From contig NZ_PJJJ01000028.1 in assembly GCF_002929495.1 (NCBI RefSeq), positions 109,728 through 173,727 on the forward strand: a stretch of 64,000 nucleotides of DNA. The letters are read 5' to 3'. A program made the translations under genes and the position numbers. Shown in pieces: positions 42,124 through 51,591 of the stretch. The first letter of the stretch is position 1. Each line of letters begins with the position of its first letter. The notes below the pieces were generated by a model that was not told the origin of the DNA, did not search any database, and saw nothing but the letters and a program-made list of their open reading frames with translations. The DNA is from Cryobacterium sp. Y82. GTDB taxonomy: Bacteria; Actinomycetota; Actinomycetes; Actinomycetales; Microbacteriaceae.

Positions 42124-42390
42124 TTAGGCGTTCGAGGTCTGTTCCTGCGCCTGAGCATTCTGCGAGGCCTTCTGCGAGGCCTCGTTCAGGGCGCTGATGA
42201 CCTGGCGGAGCGCGGCCGAGTGCTGGCCGTTCCAGTCGCTGCGAAATCCAGAAGCATCCGGGCCGGTCCATTCCGTGTTGCCCAAGGTGTTGGTGAGAGT
42301 GCTCAGCACCCCTTCAATGTCGCTGGCCTTCTGCGAAAGCTGGCTGCTAAGTGTACGAACCTGTTCTACGTCGAGACCCCATACGGCCAT
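42124..42390 (-). CDS. WXG100-family protein (EsxA-like)
   Basis: This 88-aa protein has the canonical WXG100 helical hairpin: first helix DVEQVRTLSSQLSQKASDIE, turn W-T-G in TEWTGPDASGFRSDWNG, second helix ALRQVISALNEASQKASQN. It is secreted as a dimer by EccC/EssC-type ATPases. Mycobacterial Y-x-x-x-D/E tail signal is not present; the tail is Gln/Ala-rich. It lies 131 bp after the secretion ATPase gene, so it may have its own RBS-proximal promoter. Confidence 0.92.
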   Translation of the reverse strand: MAVWGLDVEQVRTLSSQLSQKASDIEGVLSTLTNTLGNTEWTGPDASGFRSDWNGQHSAALRQVISALNEASQKASQNAQAQEQTSNA

Positions 42391-42521
42391 GATTTATTCC
42401 TTTGGTTTCGGTTGTGCATTGTGGTGGTGCTGGCCGGGACCGACTGTGCGGTCTCCGGTTTCTTGCCCGGTGTGGTGCAACAGGGCAAATCTATGGGTGC
42501 TGGCAAACACTGTCGATGGTG

Positions 42522-45500
42522 TCAATTCACCATCGCCGCCTGCAGGCGCATTGCGCGCCCGTTCACGATGAGAAAGCCACGGCCAGGAGGAAAATCACTG
42601 CGCTTTAGACGTCCGAGCGGAGTGCCGAGAAGCATGTCTGCGTCCATCTCGCCCGGCACGAGGAGCAGGCCCCTCCGGCCCGATTTGAACGGACCAGCGA
42701 GCGTGTACGCCTGCGACCAGGTGGAACTCTCGGCCTCGCCAACGATAAACAGATCGGCCCGCGCCGCCGCTTTTACGAGCTGGGTGAGGGGATGCTCCGC
42801 GTCGGTCCCCGTGAAATCGGTCACGCTCTCAAGTACCACCGCGAGCTGGCCGGCCGCAAACGCACCGGCTTCGATGCGCGCTGTGAGCTGGGCCGCCGCG
42901 GTCACAACCGCGTCGACGGCATCTGTCACGAGAACGAAACCACCGGAGTTGACGGTGCCGACTTGTCCCGTCGACGCGCCGCTCAGCGCGGTGCGTCGTG
43001 GCGCAAACATTGCTATCTGCGGATGCTGCGGTGACCGCCCGAGCGCCGAGACGAGAGTGGCGAGCGCCGTGGTGCGACCACTGCCGGGCGGGCCCGAAAT
43101 GATGAATGTTCCCCGCTGCTCGACCCCGATCGGCCCCAAGTCCTCATCGGCGAGGCCGATGACGGCGCGACCCTGGGCATCTGTCGCGGGCAAGGAGAGC
43201 AAAGCCACGTGTTCGGGGAGCCGCCCGATGCGTGGCGCCTCCATCGGAGACTGGCGACGCATGCTAGCAGCGAGGCGCTGAACCTCCCTCGACTGCACCG
43301 CGAGGTTCGAGCTCGCCCCGAGCACGGCGAGCTGCACCTCGTTGCCGTCGATGATGCCTCGACCGGGAGGGCTCGTGACGCTCAGCACGTCTTTCGTGAC
43401 GCCCAAAAGCATGTAGTCGTCTTCAGTGGCTTGCCGCAGCACGAGTCGCTTCTGCACGGTGGAGCTGATCGAGCTGGGGATAGCGTTCGGCCGATCCCCG
43501 GTCATCACCACGTGCACGCCGAGCTGGCGACCGTCCGCGGCGATCTGCGCGAACATGGTGAACCATTGCGAGGTGGAGGCGAACTCGTAGGCCTCCCGAA
43601 ACGCCCCGATTCCGTCAACGAGCAAGAGGATGCGCGGCTCGTCTGGCCGTTTCGACAGCTGCCGGTATTCTCCGATCGTGCCGGCACGCACCGCGGCGTA
43701 GCGCACCGCGCGGTCATCGACGAGATCACGGAGGGTGCGCAGTAGGCGCACCACTCGCTCGTCGTCGTCGCCGGAGATGATCGCACCAACGTGCGGCAGG
43801 TCCTCGAGCATACGCAGCCCGCCGGCCCCGAAATCGAGTCCGTAGACCTGGATCGGACCGCCCTGAGAGGTGACCGCCGCAGCGATTGCGAGCAGGCGCA
43901 GGGCCGCACTCTTGCCGGAGCCGCCGGCGCCGAAGATGGCCATGTTGCCGTCGCGGTCGGGTTCATAGAACATCGCTGGCTGCGACTGCGTCGCCGGGTC
44001 GTCGATGACGCCGAGTAGTAATCGCTCGTCGGTGCGCGGATGCGGCTGTTCCATAAAGTCGTAGACGGCTGCGAGTTCGTCCAGCCACGGCTTGCGTGGT
44101 GGCGGCACGGCGGCCTGGGCCGCCGCGGCCTGGATGGTCGTCACCAAGCGGGCGATATCGGTCGGGCCAGGGTCTCGTATCTCGGCGACTTCGCCTTCGG
44201 GCACGTCCCACGTCGTGCTCGATCCGAAGTTCAACTGCTGGAGGTCGATGCGGGGGCGTGGCGGAGTGTTCGTGGTGTAACCGCCGGCATACCCCGTCTG
44301 GAATGCCGCGATGCGCCCCGGTCCGGTCTTGGCGGCGCCGCGACCGGGAATCGACGGGTCGAAATGCGCGGCCTGGGGGGTGCCGAGAATGTCGTTGGAG
44401 TCTTCTGCATCGGCCATGCGCAGGGCGATGCGCAGGTTCGTGTTGGCGCGCAGGTTGTCCTTGATCACTCCGGCCGGCCGCTGGGTGGCCAGAATGAGGT
44501 GCAACCCCAGCGATCGGCCACGCTGGGCCACGTCGACGACGCCGTCAACGAACTCGGGGACCTCGGTCGCCAGCGCGGCGAATTCGTCGACAATGATGAG
44601 CAGGCTCGGCGGCGTCTCGGTGTCGCCGGACTTCTCGAGCGATACCAGGTCTTTTGCGCCCTTGCGATTGAGCAGGTGTTCCCGGTAGCGCAGCTCGGCG
44701 CGTAGTGAGGTGAGTGCTCGCCGAACCAGGTGCGGCGACAGGTCGGTGACCAGACCGACGGTGTGGGGCAGGCCGACACAGTCCGCGAAGGCCGTGCCGC
44801 CCTTGTAATCGACGAACAGAAACGCCACCCGGTCGGGGCTGTGCGCCGCAGCCATTCCAAGCACCCAGGACTGCAGAAACTCGCTCTTGCCTGCGCCGGT
44901 GGTGCCGCCGACCAGGGCGTGCGGCCCCTGCGTGCGTAGATCGAGGTGAAACGGTTCGGTGCCGGTGTGCCCCACGAGCGCTCGCAGAGTGCCTTCCTTC
45001 TTGCGAGGCACCGTCGGGGAGCCGTCCCGCACGGTGAGCGAATTATTCTCCCGCCACCGGTCGATGACCGCCGTCGGTTCAGCGATCAGATCGAGCCCGC
45101 TCAAGGTGGCATAAGAAATTGCTCTCGGCAGGTCGGAATCGTCACTGATCGGCGTGCCGACATCGACGACCGGGGCCAACGCCCTGGCAAGGCGTCGCGC
45201 GGTCTCCAGGTCGAGCGACTCGGTCTCAATTGGGATCGTCTGCTCGCCCCAGCGCACCTGGCCGGTCGACGCACCCGGGTCGGAGCCCAGCACCAGGAAG
45301 GTGCGGCACACCGCCGGCAGCCGATCGAGCGATCCGGCACACCAGATCACGTGCACGTTGGCGTCGGCGCCGCGTTCGGCCAGTCGAGTGGCCCTGCCGC
45401 GGTCCAGGGGAGCATCGTTTTCGATCACGACCAGCACAGCAGGAACCAGGGCGGGCGGGCGGGCATCCGTCTGGGCCCTTTCGATCAGCGCACCACGCAA

Positions 45501-47003
45501 CGAAGCGGATGCCTCGACCCGCGCTTCGACCAGCGCCTCCAATCGTGCGAGCAAGGCCTGCCCGCTTCCGGGGTTGTCGGCGAGGTGTTCACCGGCCAGC
45601 GGGCTGTGCGCCGAGCTGGTGTGCGGCAGCCATTCGAGCCAGTCCCAGCCGGGGCGCGAGGCCGGGCTGGTGAAGGCGGCGACCACCAACTCAGCGGGGG
45701 AATGCAACCCGACGGCCTGAAGAACAAGGCCGCGCGCCACGCCATCTCGAGTCGCGCTCGGCCCGGCCAGCCCGAGGGCCCCCGATTCCCGCCAGTCTAC
45801 GAGTACGGGCACCTGGTCGATCAGGTCAAAGTCTGCGGCCGCGGCCTCGAGGCGCGCCCAGTACTCCGGCAGCGAATCGTTTGTGCCCGGAAGGCTCAGT
45901 GTCGAGCGCGATGGTGCCAGCCCGAGGCCGAGCCTGGCGGTGAGGAACGCCTCGTGTTCGGGGCGGTGGGTCCAGAGCAGGGCGCCGTGGCGCCGCACGG
46001 CGTCGACGACCTCGGCGAGGGAGGGAGTCTCGGCTGCGCGGACGAGCCGTTCCGTGGTGTGCGCTGCCGTGCGCGCGGTCTCCGAGACGCGCATTCCTTC
46101 ATCGAACTGTTTAATCTGTGCTTTGAGCACCCGTTTGCCAGTGACCTTGCCGTCGACGAATGCACCGATCACCAGCAGCGGGCTTAGGGCGATGAAAGCC
46201 AGGCTGAGAATGTTTTTGGTCACCAGGTAGAGAACGAGCCCCATGATGATCGGCGCCACGATCGACAGGTAGGGAAAGCGCATCGGCTGCGGGGCCTTCG
46301 GCGGTGTCGGCGCGAGCAGTTCGAGGCCGGGAAACCGCGCGACAACGCGCGGAGTGCGCACGAACTCGACGACCGGTGCGCTCGTGGGTACTGCGGCAAG
46401 CTGCTGCAGTGGCGCTACGCTCAGCTCGGTATCGCCGAGAGACACGACGTCGGCGGGCGTCAGCGCCGTGCGGGAGACGAGCAGACCGCCCATGAGTAGC
46501 CCGTTTGCCGAACCGAGATCGAGAATCTCCACGATGTCGGCCACGTTGAGGCGGGCGTGCCGTTTGGACACGAGGGGGTCGCCGAGGCGCACCTCGGCGC
46601 CGTAGTCGCGGCCGATGGTGCTCGCTCCGAACGGAACGTCGAATTCGCGACCGGCATCCGGTCCGGCCAAAATCGTAATTCGCGCTGCGGCTGGCCCGCG
46701 GTTTTCGCCGGGGCGGGCGAAGGCGTCGCTAGCCTGCACCAGTTCGACGACCGCGCCGGAGCGCAGCCCCGACTCGGTGAGGTCGATCGCGGGATTGAGG
46801 ACCCGCACGGGCAGGGGGGAGCCGTCTACGGTTTCACCACTGACCTGCAGGGTGAGTCGTTCGGGTAGCGCTGAGCCGGCCCGAGCGGGGTCGGCCGCGA
46901 AGAGGGCGGAGGCGATGTCGCCGAGCAGAGCCGTGGCATCCGCTGTGATGGCGATGTTGATCGGCGCCTGCCCGGCTCGCTGAAGGGTAACTTTGACGCG
47001 CAT
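42522..47003 (-). CDS. Type VII secretion ATPase, EccC/EssC-like, with ubiquitin-like and FHA N-terminus
   Basis: This 1493-aa protein starts with a YukD/ubiquitin-like beta-grasp (residues 1-90), then an FHA domain (about 110-200; STIGRDYGAEVRLGDPLVSK-RHARLNV, NGLLMGG), two TM helices (245-285) and three FtsK/SpoIIIE ATPase domains. Walker A: GTTGAGKSEFLQSW (about 703), GAGGSGKSAALRLL (about 1026), and a degenerate GPPGSGRTTAL (about 1306, Arg for Lys). It is the motor of type VII secretion of WXG100 proteins. A one-chain ATPase with N-terminal FHA is closer to firmicute EssC than to split mycobacterial EccCa/EccCb. The FHA domain could read the kinase in the same operon. Confidence 0.9.
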   Translation of the reverse strand: MRVKVTLQRAGQAPINIAITADATALLGDIASALFAADPARAGSALPERLTLQVSGETVDGSPLPVRVLNPAIDLTESGLRSGAVVELVQASDAFARPGENRGPAAARITILAGPDAGREFDVPFGASTIGRDYGAEVRLGDPLVSKRHARLNVADIVEILDLGSANGLLMGGLLVSRTALTPADVVSLGDTELSVAPLQQLAAVPTSAPVVEFVRTPRVVARFPGLELLAPTPPKAPQPMRFPYLSIVAPIIMGLVLYLVTKNILSLAFIALSPLLVIGAFVDGKVTGKRVLKAQIKQFDEGMRVSETARTAAHTTERLVRAAETPSLAEVVDAVRRHGALLWTHRPEHEAFLTARLGLGLAPSRSTLSLPGTNDSLPEYWARLEAAAADFDLIDQVPVLVDWRESGALGLAGPSATRDGVARGLVLQAVGLHSPAELVVAAFTSPASRPGWDWLEWLPHTSSAHSPLAGEHLADNPGSGQALLARLEALVEARVEASASLRGALIERAQTDARPPALVPAVLVVIENDAPLDRGRATRLAERGADANVHVIWCAGSLDRLPAVCRTFLVLGSDPGASTGQVRWGEQTIPIETESLDLETARRLARALAPVVDVGTPISDDSDLPRAISYATLSGLDLIAEPTAVIDRWRENNSLTVRDGSPTVPRKKEGTLRALVGHTGTEPFHLDLRTQGPHALVGGTTGAGKSEFLQSWVLGMAAAHSPDRVAFLFVDYKGGTAFADCVGLPHTVGLVTDLSPHLVRRALTSLRAELRYREHLLNRKGAKDLVSLEKSGDTETPPSLLIIVDEFAALATEVPEFVDGVVDVAQRGRSLGLHLILATQRPAGVIKDNLRANTNLRIALRMADAEDSNDILGTPQAAHFDPSIPGRGAAKTGPGRIAAFQTGYAGGYTTNTPPRPRIDLQQLNFGSSTTWDVPEGEVAEIRDPGPTDIARLVTTIQAAAAQAAVPPPRKPWLDELAAVYDFMEQPHPRTDERLLLGVIDDPATQSQPAMFYEPDRDGNMAIFGAGGSGKSAALRLLAIAAAVTSQGGPIQVYGLDFGAGGLRMLEDLPHVGAIISGDDDERVVRLLRTLRDLVDDRAVRYAAVRAGTIGEYRQLSKRPDEPRILLLVDGIGAFREAYEFASTSQWFTMFAQIAADGRQLGVHVVMTGDRPNAIPSSISSTVQKRLVLRQATEDDYMLLGVTKDVLSVTSPPGRGIIDGNEVQLAVLGASSNLAVQSREVQRLAASMRRQSPMEAPRIGRLPEHVALLSLPATDAQGRAVIGLADEDLGPIGVEQRGTFIISGPPGSGRTTALATLVSALGRSPQHPQIAMFAPRRTALSGASTGQVGTVNSGGFVLVTDAVDAVVTAAAQLTARIEAGAFAAGQLAVVLESVTDFTGTDAEHPLTQLVKAAARADLFIVGEAESSTWSQAYTLAGPFKSGRRGLLLVPGEMDADMLLGTPLGRLKRSDFPPGRGFLIVNGRAMRLQAAMVN

Positions 47004-47004
47004 A

Positions 47005-47772
47005 TCAGGCTTCCTGCTCGGGTGGGTCGGCCGCGTTCAGCGGATCCCCGGGGCGGGCCTCAGCAAGCAGCAGCAGGTCAACGCGGGTGACGATGCGCGA
47101 AGCGATGGCGTACTCCACGAGGCGGGCGCGCCGATTGGTGGCATAGGTGCTGACGCCGCCGCGTAACCCCTGCACACCGGCCCGGTCAAGCTTGTCGCAG
47201 ACGTTGTCGAGTTTTCGATTGAAGCGGGTCGTCGCCCAGCCGAGACGCTTCGCCGCCGTGGCCGAGGTGGGAATATCGCTGCGTCCGCTGCCCTCACGTG
47301 CCAGCATCGGTTCGGCGAGGGCGAGAATCAGCAGCTTTTGGGTGGGGGTGAAGGAAATGGTGCCGACGGTGGTGATTCCGTTGCGGCTGGCAACTGAATC
47401 GTTGTCGAGGAAAGTTGGCTGGCTGGAATGCACGGTGATTTCGTAGGTGGTCGGCCCGGCCGTGAAGATCACGGTGAGCAGGCCGAAGACGATCGGCAGC
47501 CGGGCGCCGGGCGCGAGCCAGGCTTGCACGCGCCCGTTGCCGTCGGTGACGGTGGCCGCGAGCCGTGACCCCACGTTGGCAAGCCACCACAGGCCGTCGA
47601 GCCGGCTGATCTCGAGAAACCGGCGGTGTAGAAACGGGTTGTCGTCGACGCTCAGCTCCGCCTCCCGACCGATGCCGAACACCATCTGCGGGTCGGCGCG
47701 AAACCATTCCCCGCAGTACTCGACCCTGAGGTCGTCAACCGCTGTGGTGAGCAACGGCGCGGCGCCGTTCAC
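47005..47772 (-). CDS. FHA-like protein with basic C-terminal domain
   Basis: This 255-aa protein's first 120 residues keep FHA features (QMVFGIGREAELSVDDNPFLH, RFLEISRLDGLWWLANVG) but with G-R-E-A in place of G-R; phosphothreonine binding is uncertain. The second half is helical with Arg/Lys-rich stretches (ATAAKRLGWATTRFNRKLDNV; a winged-helix-like block). GTG 47772 overlaps the kinase stop by 4 bp; the frame open to 47931 is ignored. Its stop is 1 bp from the EccC start. It may link kinase signalling to the ATPase or to DNA. Confidence 0.75.
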   Translation of the reverse strand: MNGAAPLLTTAVDDLRVEYCGEWFRADPQMVFGIGREAELSVDDNPFLHRRFLEISRLDGLWWLANVGSRLAATVTDGNGRVQAWLAPGARLPIVFGLLTVIFTAGPTTYEITVHSSQPTFLDNDSVASRNGITTVGTISFTPTQKLLILALAEPMLAREGSGRSDIPTSATAAKRLGWATTRFNRKLDNVCDKLDRAGVQGLRGGVSTYATNRRARLVEYAIASRIVTRVDLLLLAEARPGDPLNAADPPEQEA

Positions 47773-49358
47773 GGGGTGCACCCAAGCACGGCATCCGAGG
47801 AGGAGCGCCCGTCGTCGCGGCGCAGCGACACCTCGATGCAGGTCGGGCCCGACGTGCTCGTCGGCACGGTTACGGTCGATTCCGCCGCGCTGGCGATAGC
47901 GGTGTCCTGACCGGTCTCCACCGTTCGCCACAGATAGAGGTCACCGGCCTCGGGCGCCGGGTTAACCCAGGTGAAGGTTGCGGCGCTGCCCGCGACCGTG
48001 CCCGCAACACTCGTGACGGCGGGAACCGACGATTCGACTACGGCGTCGACCGGCGCTGCCGGCTCGGTGCTGGGATCGGTTGAGCCGGGATCGATGCCGC
48101 CGAGTGCGAGTGCCGTCGCGACTCCGCCGCCCGTGAGCAACAGCAGGGATCCCAAGACCACTGGTGTGAGCCATCGTCGGCGACGGATGCCCGCTGGCGC
48201 GACTGATTCGGTGCCTGGCGCCGCGACATGGCGGCGAAAGGTGTCGTCGAGTGCGGCTCGCTGCGCGGCCGGGCCCCGTGTGAAATCCATGGCGTGGGGC
48301 GGGGCCGTCGTGTCCCAGTCGGTCGGACCATTGACGCCGGTCGAGGGGGCCGTCGGCCAGGGTGTGGTCGCGGTCGGCGCCGGAGTAGCGAACGTCACGC
48401 GTGCGCCTTCCGGATTGATGCTGACAATGTTGCGCACCCGGGTGAGACCGTCATCGTCGTTCCGGGCGTCGACGGCGTCGACGGCGTCGTCGAGGACGTC
48501 GATCGTGGTGACCGACATGGCGAGCTCGATCTGCACCTTCTGCAGCGCCCGCGCGAAGTCGAGCGCGGTGGCGTACCGGTCGACCGGCTGCTTGCTCATG
48601 GCCCGCGCGAACACAGCGTCGAGGGAGGCCGGCACGTCGGCCCGGGCCAGCGAGGGCAGCGGGTAGGAGCCGATGCGGCTCATCACATCGGCGCTCGAAT
48701 TGGCGGCTCCCGGCAGCTGAAACGGGGATCGCCCGGCGAGAAGGGTGTAGATAGTGGCGGCGAGGGCGTAGACGTCGCTGGTCGGTCCACTCCACGGCGG
48801 GTTAGCGAATGATTCGGGCGGTGACCAGGGAATCGACATGCCCATCGGGGCAGCCTCCCCGTTGGCGGTGGTCGCCGAGATGCCGAAGTCGGTTAGGGCC
48901 GGCCGATTGTATTCGGTCACCAGAATGTTGGCGGGTTTAATGTCGCGGTGCAGAATGCCGGCGCGGTGGGAGGTTTCGACGGCGCCGGCGACCTGGATTG
49001 CGACGCGCAGTGCCTCGCCCACATCGAAGCGTTCTCGCCGGTACCGCACCTGGAGATTCGGTTTGGGGCAGTATTCCATGGCCAGATAGGGGCGGCCGTC
49101 AGCGCTCACACCGGCTTGGTAGATCGTGACGATCGACGGATGCGTCGACAGCATCGCCATCACGTTGGCCTCGGCGGTGAACTCGTCGGCCGAGCCGGTG
49201 CGCAGCTGTTCGGCCAGCAGCACCTTCACGGCGACGCGCCGTCGCGGCAGGTGCTGCTGGTACAGAAACACGTCAGCGAAGCCGCCAGAACCGAGTAATT
49301 CAACAAAATCAAATCCGGGGAGGGCTGGCGGCGTGCTCGGCGCGCGTGCGGCGCTCAT
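47769..49358 (-). CDS. Serine/threonine protein kinase (PknB type) with one TM
   Basis: The 529-aa protein has a kinase domain (about residues 10-275): ELLGSGGFADVFLYQQHLPR (Gly loop), VAVKVLLAEQ with the ATP-binding Lys, HRDIKPANILVTEY (catalytic loop), LTDFGISATT, and SPPESFANPPW in place of APE. A Pro/Thr-rich juxtamembrane stretch leads to one TM helix (VVLGSLLLLTGGGVATALAL, near 405), and the external part is a short FN3-like domain, not PASTA repeats. Start overlaps the FHA stop (ATGA). It should phosphorylate the FHA and secretion proteins of the operon, opposed by the PP2C. Confidence 0.9.
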   Translation of the reverse strand: MSAARAPSTPPALPGFDFVELLGSGGFADVFLYQQHLPRRRVAVKVLLAEQLRTGSADEFTAEANVMAMLSTHPSIVTIYQAGVSADGRPYLAMEYCPKPNLQVRYRRERFDVGEALRVAIQVAGAVETSHRAGILHRDIKPANILVTEYNRPALTDFGISATTANGEAAPMGMSIPWSPPESFANPPWSGPTSDVYALAATIYTLLAGRSPFQLPGAANSSADVMSRIGSYPLPSLARADVPASLDAVFARAMSKQPVDRYATALDFARALQKVQIELAMSVTTIDVLDDAVDAVDARNDDDGLTRVRNIVSINPEGARVTFATPAPTATTPWPTAPSTGVNGPTDWDTTAPPHAMDFTRGPAAQRAALDDTFRRHVAAPGTESVAPAGIRRRRWLTPVVLGSLLLLTGGGVATALALGGIDPGSTDPSTEPAAPVDAVVESSVPAVTSVAGTVAGSAATFTWVNPAPEAGDLYLWRTVETGQDTAIASAAESTVTVPTSTSGPTCIEVSLRRDDGRSSSDAVLGCTP

Positions 49359-50707
49359 GCGGGTTCCCGATAGGTCACGGTGATGGCGTCACCGAGATCG
49401 AGCACGTCACCGTGCACGAGCATGGTCGGTTCTTGTGGGTGGAGCCGAACCGGATCAGCTCCTGACCGCAGCAGGCGCGTGCCGTTCGTAGTGCCCAGAT
49501 CGACGGCGAGCACGCTTTCGCCCTCGCAGCGCACTTCGAGATGGCTGCGGGAGATGTCCTGCTGGGGACTGGGTACCGTCACGAGGTGCGGCATCCGGTC
49601 GGCAGTGAACCGCGCCGCGCTCGGTTTGCGCCCAATCACAGCACTGCGATCGAGCAGCACCTCGGTACCGCCAGAAACCAGCAGTCGGCCATAACGCGGC
49701 ACCGGTGCTGGATTCCACGCGGGCACACCCAAGAGAACGGATGCCGACGGTGCGGCGAGTCCGAGCGCCCGCAGCTGCTCAAGAGATAGGGTTTCGCCAT
49801 CGTGGTCAGTGTCGATCGGCCCGGAGATCGGCCCGGAGGTCGTTCTGGCCGGCACGGAATCCAGAGCACCCCAGAGGCCGTCGTAGTCCCGACCCTGTGT
49901 GAATTCCGGCACCGCGAGCGTTTCGTTGCCCGAGTCGGCCACCTCTGGTTGCTCTGGCTCCGCTGCCGGCCGTGACTCTAGGGGGATCGCGGTGGGTGTC
50001 GGCAGTGATACCGGCAGTGATACCGGCAGTGATGTCGGCAGTGATACCGGCAGTGATGTCGGCAGTGATGTCGGCAGTGAAACGGCGGGCATGTCGCTAG
50101 CGGCGCGGCCGCTGGCCTCGACGCGGTTGTCCAGCTCAAGGTTGTTCGGTACGAGGTTTCGCGGCTCGCTGTCTTGCGCGCTCGCGGTAGGCACGCCTGG
50201 GCCTGCGAGGCCGTCCCCCGGGCGCAGGGTGATCACAATGGAGCTACACAGCACGATCCCGCTCACGATCGGCAGGCTCATGGCCGGCGAAGCCGACGCG
50301 GGGTGTGGCGAACGCGCGCTATCGGTGGTGAGGGGGGCGGCGGCATCCGTTTCGACGGTGATTCGCGCGGGTGCGACCGAGGCGGTCTCACTCCAGGTGG
50401 TGACGCGGGCGCCGGAAACGCGCAGATGACCCTGCTCGGCATCGCCGTCGGCCGTGACGGTGAGTGGCCCGCGCACTGCGAGGCGGGCCTCCTCGCCAAC
50501 GAGGGTGACGATGGCGAAGGGGGGCAGGCTGGCCAGGCCGCTGCCGAATTCGGCGGTGAGCGCGTCGAGCAGGGCACTGAGCCCGTGGCCGGCGGTCAGT
50601 TCGGTGAAAATACGTTCGACCAGGGCCGGGGCGATATCGCCGGGCAGCACGGCGATGCCGTCGTCGGTGACCACGCCAAACCAGGTGCCGGGGGTGTAGC
50701 GGCGCAT
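49355..50707 (-). CDS. FHA-domain protein with Pro/Ser repeat linker
   Basis: This 450-aa protein has an N-terminal domain of about 120 residues (GTWFGVVTDDGIAVLPGDIA..), a low-complexity linker including seven SLP(T/V) tetrapeptides (about residues 210-238), and a C-terminal FHA domain (from about 355): VIGRKPSAARF, SRSHLEVRCEG and LGTTNGTRLL, with Arg, Ser and Asn of the phosphothreonine pocket present. No TM is clear. ATGA-type overlaps with both neighbours show strict co-translation. Likely scaffold for the kinase pathway. Confidence 0.85.
   Translation of the reverse strand: MRRYTPGTWFGVVTDDGIAVLPGDIAPALVERIFTELTAGHGLSALLDALTAEFGSGLASLPPFAIVTLVGEEARLAVRGPLTVTADGDAEQGHLRVSGARVTTWSETASVAPARITVETDAAAPLTTDSARSPHPASASPAMSLPIVSGIVLCSSIVITLRPGDGLAGPGVPTASAQDSEPRNLVPNNLELDNRVEASGRAASDMPAVSLPTSLPTSLPVSLPTSLPVSLPVSLPTPTAIPLESRPAAEPEQPEVADSGNETLAVPEFTQGRDYDGLWGALDSVPARTTSGPISGPIDTDHDGETLSLEQLRALGLAAPSASVLLGVPAWNPAPVPRYGRLLVSGGTEVLLDRSAVIGRKPSAARFTADRMPHLVTVPSPQQDISRSHLEVRCEGESVLAVDLGTTNGTRLLRSGADPVRLHPQEPTMLVHGDVLDLGDAITVTYREPA
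49995..50078. repeat. 12-bp tandem repeat, 7 units, in the FHA gene
   Basis: Seven units of GAT(AC/GT)CGGCAGT-type sequence run without gaps (first unit starts GGTG). They keep frame and encode the SLP(T/V) tetrapeptide repeats. High unit identity suggests expansion or contraction by slippage. Confidence 0.9.
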
Positions 50708-51591
50708 CAGCGGGCCTCTGCGTGGGCTGCGAGCGCGGGATCGGCGAGCGCGGTCAGTTGGCTGCGCGGAATCGTATCGTCGAAGTCGACACCCACGTCC
50801 GCAGCTTCAGCGGGCAGACCGGGCGTGGTCTCGTCACTGCTGGCATCGATGGTGCTGAGCGCGTCGACGATAACAGCCGTCACGTTGTCGCGCCCGCCGT
50901 GCAGCAGCGCTTCGTGCACGAGCCGGGTTGCGGCGTTCTGCGGCTCGGTCTCGGCCGTCATAATCGCCCGAATGTGTTCATCGTCGAGCTCACCCGTGAG
51001 CCCGTCGGAGCAGACCAAAATGCGATCACCGGCGGCGGCGGGGAGAAACCAGTAGTCCGGTTCCCCCGTGCTGCCCGCCCCGATTGCTCGGGTGATCACG
51101 TTGCGCTGTTGGTGACCGGCAGCCTCGGCCGGGGTGAGCTCGCCGGTCTCGACGAGTTCCTGCACCACGGAGTGGTCGACGCTGATCTGCTCGAGTACAC
51201 CGCCGGCCATGCGATAGGTGCGTGAGTCGCCGAGGTTGAGCAGCAGCCAGTAAGCATTGCCGTCCAGCTCGGCCAGCGCCACCCCACTGAGCGTCGTACC
51301 GGCCCCGGCCCCAGCACCTTCCGGCAGGGCCAGCACCCGACCGATCGCCACGGCAACGGTGGCCCGCAGCTCATCGAGGGTCACGCTCGTCTGGGCGGCG
51401 AGCGCCGTGAATGCCTCGATCACAGTGGCGCTGGCGATCTCGCCCGCGGCGTGCCCGCCCATGCCGTCGGCCACGAGGTAGAGCGACCCTTGGGCGAGGA
51501 ACGCGTCTTCGTTGTTCGGCCGTCGTCGACCGGCATCCGTTGCAGCGCCCACACGCACCTGGATCGACCCGCCCTGGCTGTGGGGCATCAT
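50707..51591 (-). CDS. PP2C-family serine/threonine phosphatase
   Basis: This 294-aa protein has PP2C motifs in order: GAATDAGRRRPNNEDAFL, LYLVADGMGGHAAGEIAS with the metal-binding Asp, NLGDSRTYRMAGGVLEQIS, DHSVVQELVETGELTP, RILVCSDGLTGELDDEHI and GGRDNVTAVIV. It reverses phosphorylation by the kinase in the same operon. A second Met at 51588 is an alternative start. Its TGA overlaps the ATG of the FHA gene. Confidence 0.93.
   Translation of the reverse strand: MMPHSQGGSIQVRVGAATDAGRRRPNNEDAFLAQGSLYLVADGMGGHAAGEIASATVIEAFTALAAQTSVTLDELRATVAVAIGRVLALPEGAGAGAGTTLSGVALAELDGNAYWLLLNLGDSRTYRMAGGVLEQISVDHSVVQELVETGELTPAEAAGHQQRNVITRAIGAGSTGEPDYWFLPAAAGDRILVCSDGLTGELDDEHIRAIMTAETEPQNAATRLVHEALLHGGRDNVTAVIVDALSTIDASSDETTPGLPAEAADVGVDFDDTIPRSQLTALADPALAAHAEAR

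Noticed and set aside
44946..46187. 413-codon plus-strand ORF inside the secretion ATPase
   Set aside because: Arg/Gly-rich antisense frame of EccC; no family features.
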